Source: Cavia porcellus (lineage: Eukaryota > Chordata > Mammalia > Rodentia > Caviidae). Taken from it: DNA of 64,000 bases. The DNA is taken from assembly GCF_034190915.1 (NCBI RefSeq), contig NW_026947636.1:124001-188000 (forward strand). The letters run 5' to 3'. The translations under genes were made by a program, and so were the position numbers. Shown in pieces: positions 13,321 to 24,363 of this stretch (position 1 is the stretch's first letter; every line of letters starts with the position of its first letter). A model generated the notes under the pieces. The model worked only from the letters and a program-made list of their open reading frames with translations. It was not told the DNA's origin and searched no databases.

Positions 13321-15116
13321 CTCCTACTAGTGAATGTAATGTAACACACACCCATACAATGCGCACCACACCGTGATGTTTTTCTCACTCCCTCAACTGA
13401 ATGTAATGTAACACACACCTATACAATGCGCACCACCCCGTGATGTCTTTCTCACTCCTACTAGTGAAGGTAATGTAACACACACCCATACAATGCGCAC
13501 CACCCCGTGATGTTTTATTCACTCCTACTAGTGAATGTAATGTAACACACACCCATACAATGCGCACCACCCCGTGATGTGTTTCTCACTCCTACTAGTG
13601 AATGTAATGAAACACACACCTATACAATGCGCACCACCTCGCGATGTTTTTCAGAAACCTATCCTACATTGCCACTGCATGTTCCCTGACCTCCCCATGC
13701 TGACCACCCCGCGGTGCTTTTCTCCATCCTACATTGCCACTCACTGCCTATCCTAATTCAGACCCTCCGATTCACACCACCCCGTGATGTTTTTCTCACT
13801 CCTACTAGTCAATGTAATGTAACACACACCCATAAAATGCGCACCACCCCGCGATGTTTTTCAGAAACCTATCCTACATTGCCACTGCATGTTCCCTGAC
13901 CTCCCCATGCTGACGACCCCGCGGTGCTTTTCTCCATCCTACATTGCCACTCACTGCCTATCCTAATTCAGACCCTCCGATTCACACCACCCCGTGATGT
14001 TTTTCTCACTCCTACTAGTGAATGTAATGTAACACACACCCATACAATGCGCACCACCCCGTGATGTTTTTCTCACTCCTACTATTGAAGGTAATGTAAC
14101 ACACACCCATACAATGCGCACCACCCCGTGATGTTTTTCTCACTCCTACTTGTGAATGTAATGTAACACACACCCATACAATGCGCACCACCCCTTGATG
14201 TTTTTCAGAAACCCATCCTACATTGCCACTGCATGTTCCCTGACCTCCCCATGCTGACCACCACGCTGTGCTTTTCTCCATCCTACATTGCCACTCACTT
14301 CCTACCCTAATTCTGACCCTCCGATTCACACCACCCCGTGATGTTTTTCTCACTCCTACTAGTGAATGTAATGTAACACACACCCATACAATGCGCACCA
14401 CCCCGTGATGTTTTTCTCACTCCTACTAGTGAATGTAATGTAACACACACCCATACAATGCGCACCACCCCGCGATGTTTTTCATAAACCTATCCTACAT
14501 TGCCACTGCATGTTTCCTGACCTCCCCATGCTGACCACCCCGCGGTGCTTTTCTCCATCCTACATTGCCACTCACTGCCTATCCTAATTCAGACCCTCCG
14601 ATTCACACCACCCCGTGATGTTTTTCTCACTCCTACTAGTGAATGTAATGTAACACACACCCATACAATGCGCACCACCACGTGATGTTTTTCTCACTCC
14701 TACTAGTGAATGTGATGTAACACACACCCATACAATGCGCATCACCACACGATGTTTTTCAGAAACCTATCCTACTTTGCCACTGCATGTTCCCTGACCT
14801 CCCCATGCTGACCACCTCGCCTTGCTTTCCTCCATCCTACATTGCCACTCACTGCCTATCCTAATTCATACCCTCCGATTCACAACACCCGGTGATGTTT
14901 TCTCACTCCTACTACTGAATGTAATGTAACACACACCTATACAATGCGCACCACCCCGTGATGTCTTTCTCACTCCTACTAGTGAATGTAATGTAACACA
15001 CACCGATACAATGCGCACCACCCCGCGATGTTTTTCAGAAAGCTATCCTACATTGCCACTGCATGTTCCCTGACCTCCCCATGCTGACCACCCCGCGGTG
15101 CTTTTCTCCATCCTAC
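13321..15116 (+). repeat. Diverged 1.8-kb higher-order repeat, copy 2
   Basis: This is the partner of 11525-13320 at about 1796 bp. It again starts with the five-A cassette and has B2 segments at 13714, 13924, 14268, 14545 and 14822. The last of these is the CTCGCCTTGC subtype, whereas the partner at 13026 is the GTGTTTTACTCC subtype, so the two copies diverge at their right ends. The variant ACGCTGTG at 14263-14270 is private to this copy. Confidence 0.68.
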
Positions 15117-16021
15117 ATTGCCACTCACTGCCTCTCCTAATTCAGACCCTCCGATTCACACCACCCCGTGATGTTTTTCTCACTCCTACTTGTGAATGTA
15201 ATGTAACACACACACATACAATGCGCAACACCCCGCAGTGTTTTACAGAAACCTATCCTACATTGCCACTGCATGTTCCCTCACCTCCCCATGCTGACCA
15301 CACCGCGGTGCTTTTCTCCATCCTACATTGCCACTCACTGCCTATCCTAATTCAGACCCTCCGATTCACACCACCCCGTGATGTTTTTCTCACTCCTACT
15401 AGTGAACGTAATGTAACACACACCCATACAATGCGCACCACCCCGTGATGTTTTTCTCACTCCTACTAGGGAATGTAATGTAACACACACCCATACAATG
15501 CGCACCACCCCGTGATGTTTTTCTCACTCCTACTAGGGAGTGTAATGTAACACACACCCATACAATGCGCACCACCCCTTGATGTTTTTCAGAAACCTAT
15601 CCTACATTGCCACTGCATGTTCCCTGACCTCCCCATGCTGACCACCCCGCGGTGCTTTTCTCCATCCTACATTGCCACTCACTTCCTACCCTAATTCTGA
15701 CCCTCCGATTCACACCACCCCGTGATGTTTTTCTCACTCCTACTAGTGAATGTAATGTAAAACACGCCCATACAATGCGCACCACCCCGTGATGTTTTTC
15801 TCACTCCTACTAGTGAATGTAATGTAACACACACCCATACAATGCGCACCACCCCGCTATGTTTTTCATAAACCTATCCTACTTTGCCACTGCATGTTCC
15901 CTGACCTCCCCATGCTGACCACCTCGCCTTGCTTTTCTCCATTCTACATTGCCACTCACTGCCTATCCTAATTCATACCCTCCGATTCACAACACCCCGT
16001 GATGTTTTTCTCACTCCTACT
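15117..16021 (+). repeat. Mosaic satellite segment between higher-order blocks
   Basis: This stretch has B2 segments near 15308, 15652 and 15929 separated by ordinary A units. Two A units carry ACTAGGGA near 15468 and 15535 instead of ACTAGTGA, one of them followed by GTGTAATG. These are private variants that I did not see elsewhere. The B with CTCGCCTTGC at 15929 corresponds to those near 17447, 19729 and 24629. I see no gene or unique sequence. Confidence 0.75.
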
Positions 16022-18437
16022 ACTGAATGTATTGCAACACACACCTATACAATGCGCACCACCCCGTGATGTCTTTCTCACTACTACTAGTGAATGTAAT
16101 GTAACACACACCCATACAATGCGCAGAACCCCGCGATGTTTTTTAGAAACCTATCCTACATTCCCACTGCATGTTCCCTCACCTCTCCATGCTGACCACC
16201 CCGCGTTGCTTTTCTCCATCCTACATTGCCACTCACTGCCTCTCCTAATTCAGACCTTCCGATTCACACCACCCCGTGATGTTTTTCACACTCCTACTTG
16301 TGAATGTAATGTAACACACACACATACAATGCGCAACACCCCGCGGTGTTTTACAGAAACCTATCCTACATTGCCACTGCATGTTCCCTCACCTCCCCAT
16401 GCTGACCACCCCGCGGTGCTTTTCTCCATCCTACATTGCCACTCACTGCCTATCCTAATTCAGACCCTCCGATTCACACCACCCCGTGATGTTTTTCTCA
16501 CTCCTACTAGTGAATGTAATGTAACACACACCCATACAATGCGCACCACCACGTGATGTTTTTCTCACTCCTACTAGTGAATGTAATGTAACACACACCC
16601 ATACAATGCGAACCACCCCGTGATGTTTTTCTCACTCCCTCCACTTAATGTAATGTAACACACACCTATAAAATGCGCACCACACCGTGATGTCTTTCTC
16701 ACTCCTACTAGTGAATGTAATGTAACACACACCAATACAATGCGCACCACCCCGCGATGTTTTTCAGAAACCTATCCTACATTGCCACTGCATGTTCCCT
16801 GACCTCCCCATGCTGACCACCCGCGGTGCTTTTCTCCATCCTACATTGCCACTCACTGCCTATCCTAATTCAGACCCTCCGATTCACACCACCCCGTGAT
16901 GTTTTTCTCACTCCTACTAGTGAATGTAATGTAAAACACACCCATACAATGCGCACCACCCCGTGATGTTTTTCTCACTCCTACTAGTGAATGTAATGTA
17001 ACACACACCCATACAATGCGCACCACCCCGTGATGTTTTTCTCACTCCCTCCACTTAATGTAATGTAACACACACCTATAAAATGCGCACCACACCGTGA
17101 TGTCTTTCTCACTCCTACTAGTGAATGTAATGTAACACACACCAATACAATGCGCACCACCCCGCGATGTTTTTCAGAAACCTATCCTACATTGCCACTG
17201 CATGTTCCCTGACCTCCCCATGCTGACCACCCCGCGGTGCTTTTCTCCATCCTACATTGCCACTCACTGCCTATCCTAATTCAGACCCTCCGATTCACAC
17301 CACCACGTGATGTTTTTCTCACTCCTACTAGTGAATGTAATGTAACACACACCCATACAATGCGCACCACCCCGCTATGTTTTTCATAAACCTATCCTAC
17401 TTTGCCACTGCATGTTCCCTGACCTCCCCATGCTGACCACCTCGCCTTGCTTTTCTCCATTCTACATTGCCACTCACTGCCTATCCTAATTCATACCCTC
17501 CGATTCACAACACCCCGTGATGTTTTTCTCACTCCTACTACTGAATGTATTGCAACACACACCTATACAATGCGCACCACCCCGTGATGTCTTTCTCACT
17601 ACTACTAGTGAATGTAATGTAACACACACCCATACAATGCGCAGCACCCCGCGATGTTTTTCAGAAACCTATCCTACATTGCCACTGCATGTTCCCTCAC
17701 CTCTCCATGCTGACCACCCCGCGGTGCTTTTCTCCATCCTACATTGCCACTCAATGCCTCTCCTAATTCAGACCCTCCGATTCACACCACCCCGTGATGT
17801 TTTTCTCACTCCTACTTGTGAATGTAATGTAACACACACACATACAATGCGCAACACCCCGCGGTGTTTTACAGAAACCTATCCTACATTGCCACTGCAA
17901 GTTCCCTCACCTCCCCATGCTGACCACCCCGCGGTGCTTTTCTCCATCCTACATTGCCACTCAATGCCTATCCTAATTCAGACCCTCCGATTCACACCAC
18001 CCCGTGATGTTTTTCTCACTCCTACTAGTGAAAGTAATGTAACACACACCCATACAATGCGCACCCCCCCGTGATGTTTTTCTCACTCCCTCCACTTAAT
18101 GTAATGTAACACACACCTATACAATGCGCATCACCCCGTGATGTCTTTCTCACTCCTACTAGTGAATGTAATGTAACACACACCCATACAATGCGCACCA
18201 CCCCGCGATGTTTTTCAGAAACCTATCCTACATTGCCACTGCATGTTCCCTGACCTCCCCATGCTGACCACCTCGCGGTACTTTTCTACATCCTACATTG
18301 CCACTCACTGCCTATCCTAATTCAGACCCTCCGATTGAGACCACCCCGTGATGTTTTTCTCACTCCTACTAGTGAATGTAATGTAACACACACCCATACA
18401 ATGCGCACAACCCCGTGATGTTTTTCTCACTCCCTCA
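16022..18437 (+). repeat. 2416-bp higher-order repeat, copy 1
   Basis: B2 positions 16206, 16416, 16826, 17724, 17934 and 18278 recur 2416-2417 bp later at 18622, 18832, 19242, 20140, 20350 and 20695. Within the copy there is also a 1518-bp internal offset (15929, 16206, 16416 to 17447, 17724, 17934). The start is an A unit with the rare TGTATTGCAACAC variant at about 16028. In the middle the two copies differ by two A units: 17237 and 17447 pair with 19519 and 19729 at 2282 bp. Copies are related but not identical. Confidence 0.8.
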
Positions 18438-18484
18438 ACTGAATGTATTGCAACACACACCTATACAATGCGCACCACCCCGTG
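18415..18484 (+). repeat. Chimeric A unit at a higher-order junction
   Basis: The unit reads CTCCCTCAACTGAATGTA and continues TTGCAACACACACC. The left part is the CCCTCAACTG subtype found, for example, at 20851-20864. The right part, with TGTATTGCAAC, is otherwise found at about 16025-16035 and 17543-17553 behind CTACTACTG. The two parents share ACTGAATGTA, so the switch lies in that ten-base overlap (18438-18447). The offset to the right-hand parent is exactly 2416 bp, the local repeat length, which marks this as the physical junction of the tandem duplication. Confidence 0.82.
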
Positions 18485-20854
18485 ATGTCTTTCTCACTAC
18501 TACTAGTGAATGTAATGTAACACACACCCATACAATGCACAGCACCCCGCGATGTTTTTCAGAAACCTATCCTACATTCCCACTGCATGTTCCCTCACCT
18601 CTCCATGCTGACCACCCCGCGTTGCTTTTCTCCATCCTACATTGCCACTCACTGCCTCTCCTAATTCAGACCTTCCGATTCACACCACCCCGTGATGTTT
18701 TTCACACTCCTACTTGTGAATGTAATGTAACACACACACATACAATGCGCAACACCCCGCGGTGTTTTACAGAAACCTATCCTACATTGCCACTGCATGT
18801 TCCCTCACCTCCCCATGCTGACCACCCCGCGGTGCTTTTCTCCATCCTACATTGCCACTCACTGCCTATCCTAATTCAGACCCTCCGATTCACACCACCC
18901 CGTGATGTTTTTCTCACTCCTACTAGTGAATGTAATGTAACACACACCCATACAATGCGCACCACCACATGATGTTTTTCTCACTCCTACTAGTGAATGT
19001 AATGTAACACACACCCATACAATGCGAACCACCCCGTGATGTTTTTCTCACTCCCTCCACTTAATGTAATGTAACACACACCTATAAAATGCGCACCACA
19101 CCGTGATGTCTTTCTCACTCCTACTAGTGAATGTAATGTAACACACACCAATACAATGCGCACCACCCCGCGATGTTTTTCAGAAACCTATCCTACATTG
19201 CCACTGCATGTTCCCTGACCTCCCCATGCTGACCACCCGCGGTGCTTTTCTCCATCCTACATTGCCACTCACTGCCTATCCTAATTCAGACCCTCCGATT
19301 CACACCACCCCGTGATGTTTTTCTCACTCCTACTAGTGAATGTAATGTAAAACACACCCATACAATGCGCACCACCCCGTGATGTTTTTCTCACTCCTAC
19401 TAGTGAATGTAATGTAACACACACCCATACAATGCGCACCACCCCGCGATGTTTTTCAGAAACCTATCCTACATTGCCACTGCATGTTCCCTGACCTCCC
19501 CATGCTGACCACCCCGCGGTGCTTTTCTCCATCCTACATTGCCACTCACTGCCTATCCTAATTCAGACCCTCCGATTCACACCACCACGTGATGTTTTTC
19601 TCACTCCTACTAGTGAATGTAATGTAACACACACCCATACAATGCGCACCACCCCGCTATGTTTTTCATAAACCTATCCTACTTTGCCACTGCATGTTCC
19701 CTGACCTCCCCATGCTGACCACCTCGCCTTGCTTTTCTCCATTCTACATTGCCACTCACTGCCTATCCTAATTCATACCCTCCGATTCACAACACCCCGT
19801 GATGTTTTTCTCACTCCTACTTGTGAATGTAATGTAACACACACCAATACAATGAGCACCACCCCGTGATGTTTTTCTCACTCCCTCAACTGAATGTAAT
19901 GTAACACACACCTATACAATGCGCACCACCCCGTGATGTCTTTCTCACTCCTACTAGTGAATGTAATGTAACACACACCCATACAATGCGCACCACCCCG
20001 TGATGTTTTATTCACTCCTACTAGTGAATGTAATGTAACACACACCCATACAATGCGCAGCACCCCGCGATGTTTTTCAGAAACCTATCCTACATTGCCA
20101 CTGCATGTTCCCTCACCTCTCCATGCTGACCACCCCGCGGTGCTTTTCTCCATCCTACATTGCCACTCACTGCCTCTCCTAATTCAGACCCTCCGATTCA
20201 CACCACCCCGTGATGTTTTTCTCACTCCTACTTGTGAATGTAATGTAACACACACACATACAATGCGCAACACCCCGCGGTGTTTTACAGAAACCTATCC
20301 TACATTGCCACTGCAAGTTCCCTCACCTCCCCATGCTGACCACCCCGCGGTGCTTTTCTCCATCCTACATTGCCACTCAATGCCTATCCTAATTCAGACC
20401 CTCCGATTCACACCACCCCGTGATGTTTTTCTCACTCCTACTAGTGAATGTAATGTAACACACACCCATACAATGCGCACCCCCCCCGTGATGTTTTTCT
20501 CACTCCCTCCACTTAATGTAATGTAACACACACCTATACAATGCGCATCACCCCGTGATGTCTTTCTCACTCCTACTAGTGAATGTAATGTAACACACAC
20601 CCATACAATGCGCACCACACCGCGATGTTTTTCAGAAACCTATCCTACATTGCCACTGCATGTTCCCTGACCTCCCCATGCTGACCACCTCGCGGTACTT
20701 TTCTACATCCTACATTGCCACTCACTGCCTATCCTAATTCAGACCCTCCGATTGACACCACCCCGTGATGTTTTTCTCACTCCTACTAGTGAATGTAATG
20801 TAACACACACCCATACAATGCGCACAACCCCGTGATGTTTTTCTCACTCCCTCA
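18438..20854 (+). repeat. 2416-bp higher-order repeat, copy 2
   Basis: This tandem partner of 16022-18437 begins at 18438-18447, where a chimeric A unit joins a CCCTCAACTG left half to a TGTATTGCAACAC right half. Its right portion (from about 19464) is also the beginning of the 4900-bp repeat, so the two higher-order frames overlap. A run of eight C near 20470 replaces CCACCCC, and the matching A unit in copy 1 near 18064 has seven C. Confidence 0.8.
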
Positions 20855-21643
20855 ACTGAATGTAATGTAACAAACACCTATACAATGCGCACCACCCCGT
20901 GATGTCTTTCTCACTCTTACTAGTGAATGTAATGTAACACACACCCATACAATGCGCACCACCCCGCCATGTTTTTCAGAAACCTATCCTACATTGCCAC
21001 TGCATGTTCCCTGACCTCCCCATGCTGACCACCCCGCGGTGCTTTTCTCCATCCTACATTGCCACTCACTGCCTCTCCTAATTCAGTCCCTCCGATTCAC
21101 ACCACCCCGTGATGTTTTTCTCACTCCTACTTGTGAATGTAATGTAACACACACCCATACAATGCGCACCACCCGTGATGTTTTTCTCACTCATTCAACT
21201 GAATGTAATGTAACACACACCTATACAATGCGCACCACCCCGTGATGTCTTTCTCACTCCTACTAGTGAATGTAATGTAACACACAACCATACAATGCGC
21301 ACCACCCCGTGATGTTTTATTCACTCCTACTAGTGAATGTAATGTAACACACACCCATACAATGCGCACCACCCCGTGATGTGTTTCTCACTCCTACTAG
21401 TGAATGTAATGTAACACACACCTATACAATGCGCACCACCCCGCGATGTTTTTCAGAAACCTATCCTACATTGCCACTGCATGTTCCCTGACCTCCCCAT
21501 GCTGACCAACCCACGGTGCTTTTCTCCATCCTACATTGCCACTCACTGCCTATCCTAATTCAGACCCTCCGATTCACACCACCCCGTGATGTTTTTCTCA
21601 CTCCTACTAGTCAATGTAATGTAACACACACCCATACAATGCG

Positions 21644-21716
21644 CACCACCCCGCGATGTTTTTCAGAAACCTATCCTACATTGCCACTGCATGTTCCCTG
21701 ACCTCCCCATGCTGAC
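21644..21716 (+). repeat. Unit B1, canonical 73-bp monomer (example copy)
   Basis: This copy starts with the same box as unit A except that CCCGTGATG becomes CCCGCGATG. It then diverges to TTTTTCAGAAACCTATCC, TACATTGCCACTGCATG and TTCCCTGACCTCCCCATG, ending CTGAC. It is always followed directly by B2. Common variants are CCGCTATG with CTACTTTGCC, CCCTTGATG, CACGATG with CATGGCTTCTGC, and a form with GCGGTGTTTTACAG. The CGCG core adds two CpGs. It is C-rich on the + strand (29 C, 10 G). Confidence 0.93.
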
Positions 21717-21786
21717 CACCCCGCGGTGCTTTTCTCCATCCTACATTGCCACTCACTGCCTATCCTAATTCAGACCCTCCGATTCA
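21717..21786 (+). repeat. Unit B2, canonical 70-bp monomer (example copy)
   Basis: This copy begins CACCCCGCGGTGCTTTTC and continues with TCCATCCTACATTGCCACTC, then ACTGCCTATCCTAATTCAG, ending ACCCTCCGATTCA. It shares the CCCCGCGRTG start box with B1 and the phrase ATCCTACATTGCCACT with the middle of B1, so the two halves of B are paralogous. It carries a CCGCGG palindrome. Variants include CTCGCCTTGC, GCGGTGTTTTACTCC, and CACTTCCTACCCTAATTCTG. It is always followed by an A unit. Confidence 0.93.
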
Positions 21787-24363
21787 CACCACCCTGTGAT
21801 GTTTTTCTCACTCCTGCTAGTGAATGTAATGTAACACACACCCATACAATGCACACCACCCCGTGATGATTTTCTCACTCCTACTAGTGAATGTAATGTA
21901 ACACACACCCATACAATGCGCACCACCCCGTGATGTTTTTCTCACTCCTACTAGTGAATGTAATGTAACACACACCCATACAATGCGCACCAGCCTGCGA
22001 TGTTTTTCAGAAACCTATCATACTTTGCCACTGCATTTTCCCTGACCTCCCCATGCTGACCACCCCGCGGTGCTTTACTCCATCCTACATTGCCACTCAC
22101 TCCCTATCCTAATTCAGACGCTCCGATTCACACCACCCCGTGATGTTTTTCTCACTCCTACTAGTGAATGTAATGTAACACACACCCATACAATGCGCAC
22201 CACCCCGCTATGTTTTTCAGAAACCTATCCTACTTTTCCACTGCACGTTCCCTGACCTCCCCATGCTGACCACCTCGCCTTGCTTTTCTCCATCCTACAT
22301 TGCCACTCACTGCCTATCCTAATTCATACCCACCGATTCACAACAGTCCGTGATGTTTTTCTCACTCCTACTACTGAATGTAATGTAACACACACCTATA
22401 CAATTCGCACCACCCCGTGATGTCTTTCTCACTCCTACTAGTGAATGTAATGTAACACACACCCATACAATGCGCACCACCCCGTGATGTTTTTCTCACT
22501 CCTACTATTGAATGTAATGTAACACACACCCATACAATGCGCACCACCCTGCGATGTTTTTCAGAAACCTATCCTACATTGCCACTGCATGTTCCCTGAC
22601 CTCCCCATGCTGACCACCCCGCGGTGCTTTTCTCCATCCTACATTGCCACTCACTGCCTATCCTAATTCAGACCCTCCGATTCACAACACCCCGTGATGT
22701 TTTTCTCACTCCTACTAATGAATGTAATGTAACACACACCCATACAATGCGCACAACCCCGTGATGTTTTTCTCACTCCCTCAACTGAATGTAATGTAAC
22801 AAACACCTATACAATGCGCACCACCCCGTTATGTCTTTCTCACTCTTACTAGTGAATGTAATGTAACACACACCCATACAATGCGAACCACCCCGCGATG
22901 TTTTTCAGAAACCTATCCTACATTGCCACTGCATGTTCCCTGACCTCCCCATGCTGACCACCCCGCGGTGCTTTTCTCCATCCTACATTGCCACTCACTG
23001 CCTCTCCTAATTCAGACCCTCCGATTCACACCACCCCGTGATGTTTTTCTCACTCCTACTTGTGAATGTAATGTAACACACACCCATACAATGCGCACCA
23101 CCCCGTGATGTTTTTCTCACTCCCTCAACTGAATGTAATGTAACACACACCTATACAATGCGCACCACCCCGTGATGTCTTTCTCACTCCTACTAGTGAA
23201 TGTAATGTAACACACACCCATACAATGCGCACCACCCCGTGATGTTTTATTCACTCCTACTAGTGAATGTAATGTAACACCCACCCATACAATGCGCACC
23301 ACCCCGTAATGTGTTTCTCACTCCTACTAGTGAATGTAATGTAACACACACCCATACAATGCGCACCACCCAGCGACGTTTTTCAGAAACCTATCCTACA
23401 TTGCCACTGCATGTTCCCTGACCTCCGCATGCTGACCACCCCGCGGTGCTTTTCTCCATCCTACATTGCCACTCACTGCCTATCCTAATTCAGACCCTCC
23501 GATTCACACCACCCCATGATGTTTTTCTCACTCCTACTAGTCAATGTAATGTAACACACACCCATAAAATGCGCACCACCCCGCGATGTTTTTCAGAAAC
23601 CTATCCTCCATTGCCACTGCATGTTCCCTGACCTCCCCATGCTGACGACCCCGCGGTGCTTTTCTCCATCCTACATTGCCACTCACTGCCTATCCTAATT
23701 CAGACCTTCCGATTCACACCACCCCGTGATGTTTTTCTCACTCCTACTAGTGAATGTAATGTAACACACACCCATACAATGCGCACCACCCCGTGATGTT
23801 TTTCTCACTCCTACTTGTGAATGTAATGTAACACACACCTGTACAATGCGCACCACCCCGTGATGTTTTTCTCACTCCTACTAATGAATGTAATGTAACA
23901 CACACCCATACAATGCGCACCACCCCTTGATGTTTTTCAGAAACCTATCCTACATTGCCACTGCATGTTCCCTGACCTCCCAATGCTGACCACCCCGCGG
24001 TGCTTTTCTCCATCCTACATTGCCACTCATTTCCTACCCTAATTCTGACCCTCCGATTCACACCACCCCGTGATGTTTTTCTCAATTCTACTAGTGAATG
24101 TAATGTAACACACACCCATACAATGCGCATCACCCCACGATGTTTTTCAGAAACCTATCCTACATGGCTTCTGCATGTTCCCTGACATCCCCATGCTGAC
24201 CACCCCGCGGTGTTTTACTACATCCTACATTGCCACTCACTGCCTATCCTAATTGAGATGCTCCGATTCACACCACCCCGTGATGTTTTTCTCACTCCTA
24301 CTAGTGAATGTAATGTAACACACACCCATATAATGCGCACCACCCCGCAATGTTTTCAGAAAA

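Larger units (their letters stand above)
19464..24363 (+). repeat. 4900-bp higher-order repeat, copy 1
   Basis: B2 positions from 19519 on have spacings 210, 411, 210, 345, 344, 477, 210, 344, 210, 344, 344, 478, 210, 344, 210 and 209 bp. That is 16 B and 39 A units, and all recur 4900 bp later. It contains two long A cassettes (before 21516 and 23446). I noticed only about three substitutions against copy 2, near 20051, 21552 and 24087. The block is a diverged cousin of the 4564-bp repeat: the B at 21516 and those following match the subtypes at 2790 onward, with extra A units. Confidence 0.92.

Noticed and set aside
14015..14401. Minus-strand open reading frame of 128 codons
   Set aside because: This is the reverse reading of the same satellite units. 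The same peptide strings recur in every block and stop at unit boundaries. There is no promoter, splice or polyadenylation context.
15999..16556. Long open reading frame (185 codons) and similar frames at 17517 and 18415
   Set aside because: Frames stay open only because B2+A+B1 is 210 bp, a multiple of three, and the phase is lost wherever the A number changes. The predicted proteins are repetitive, start at arbitrary GTG/ATG codons, and match no family I recognise.
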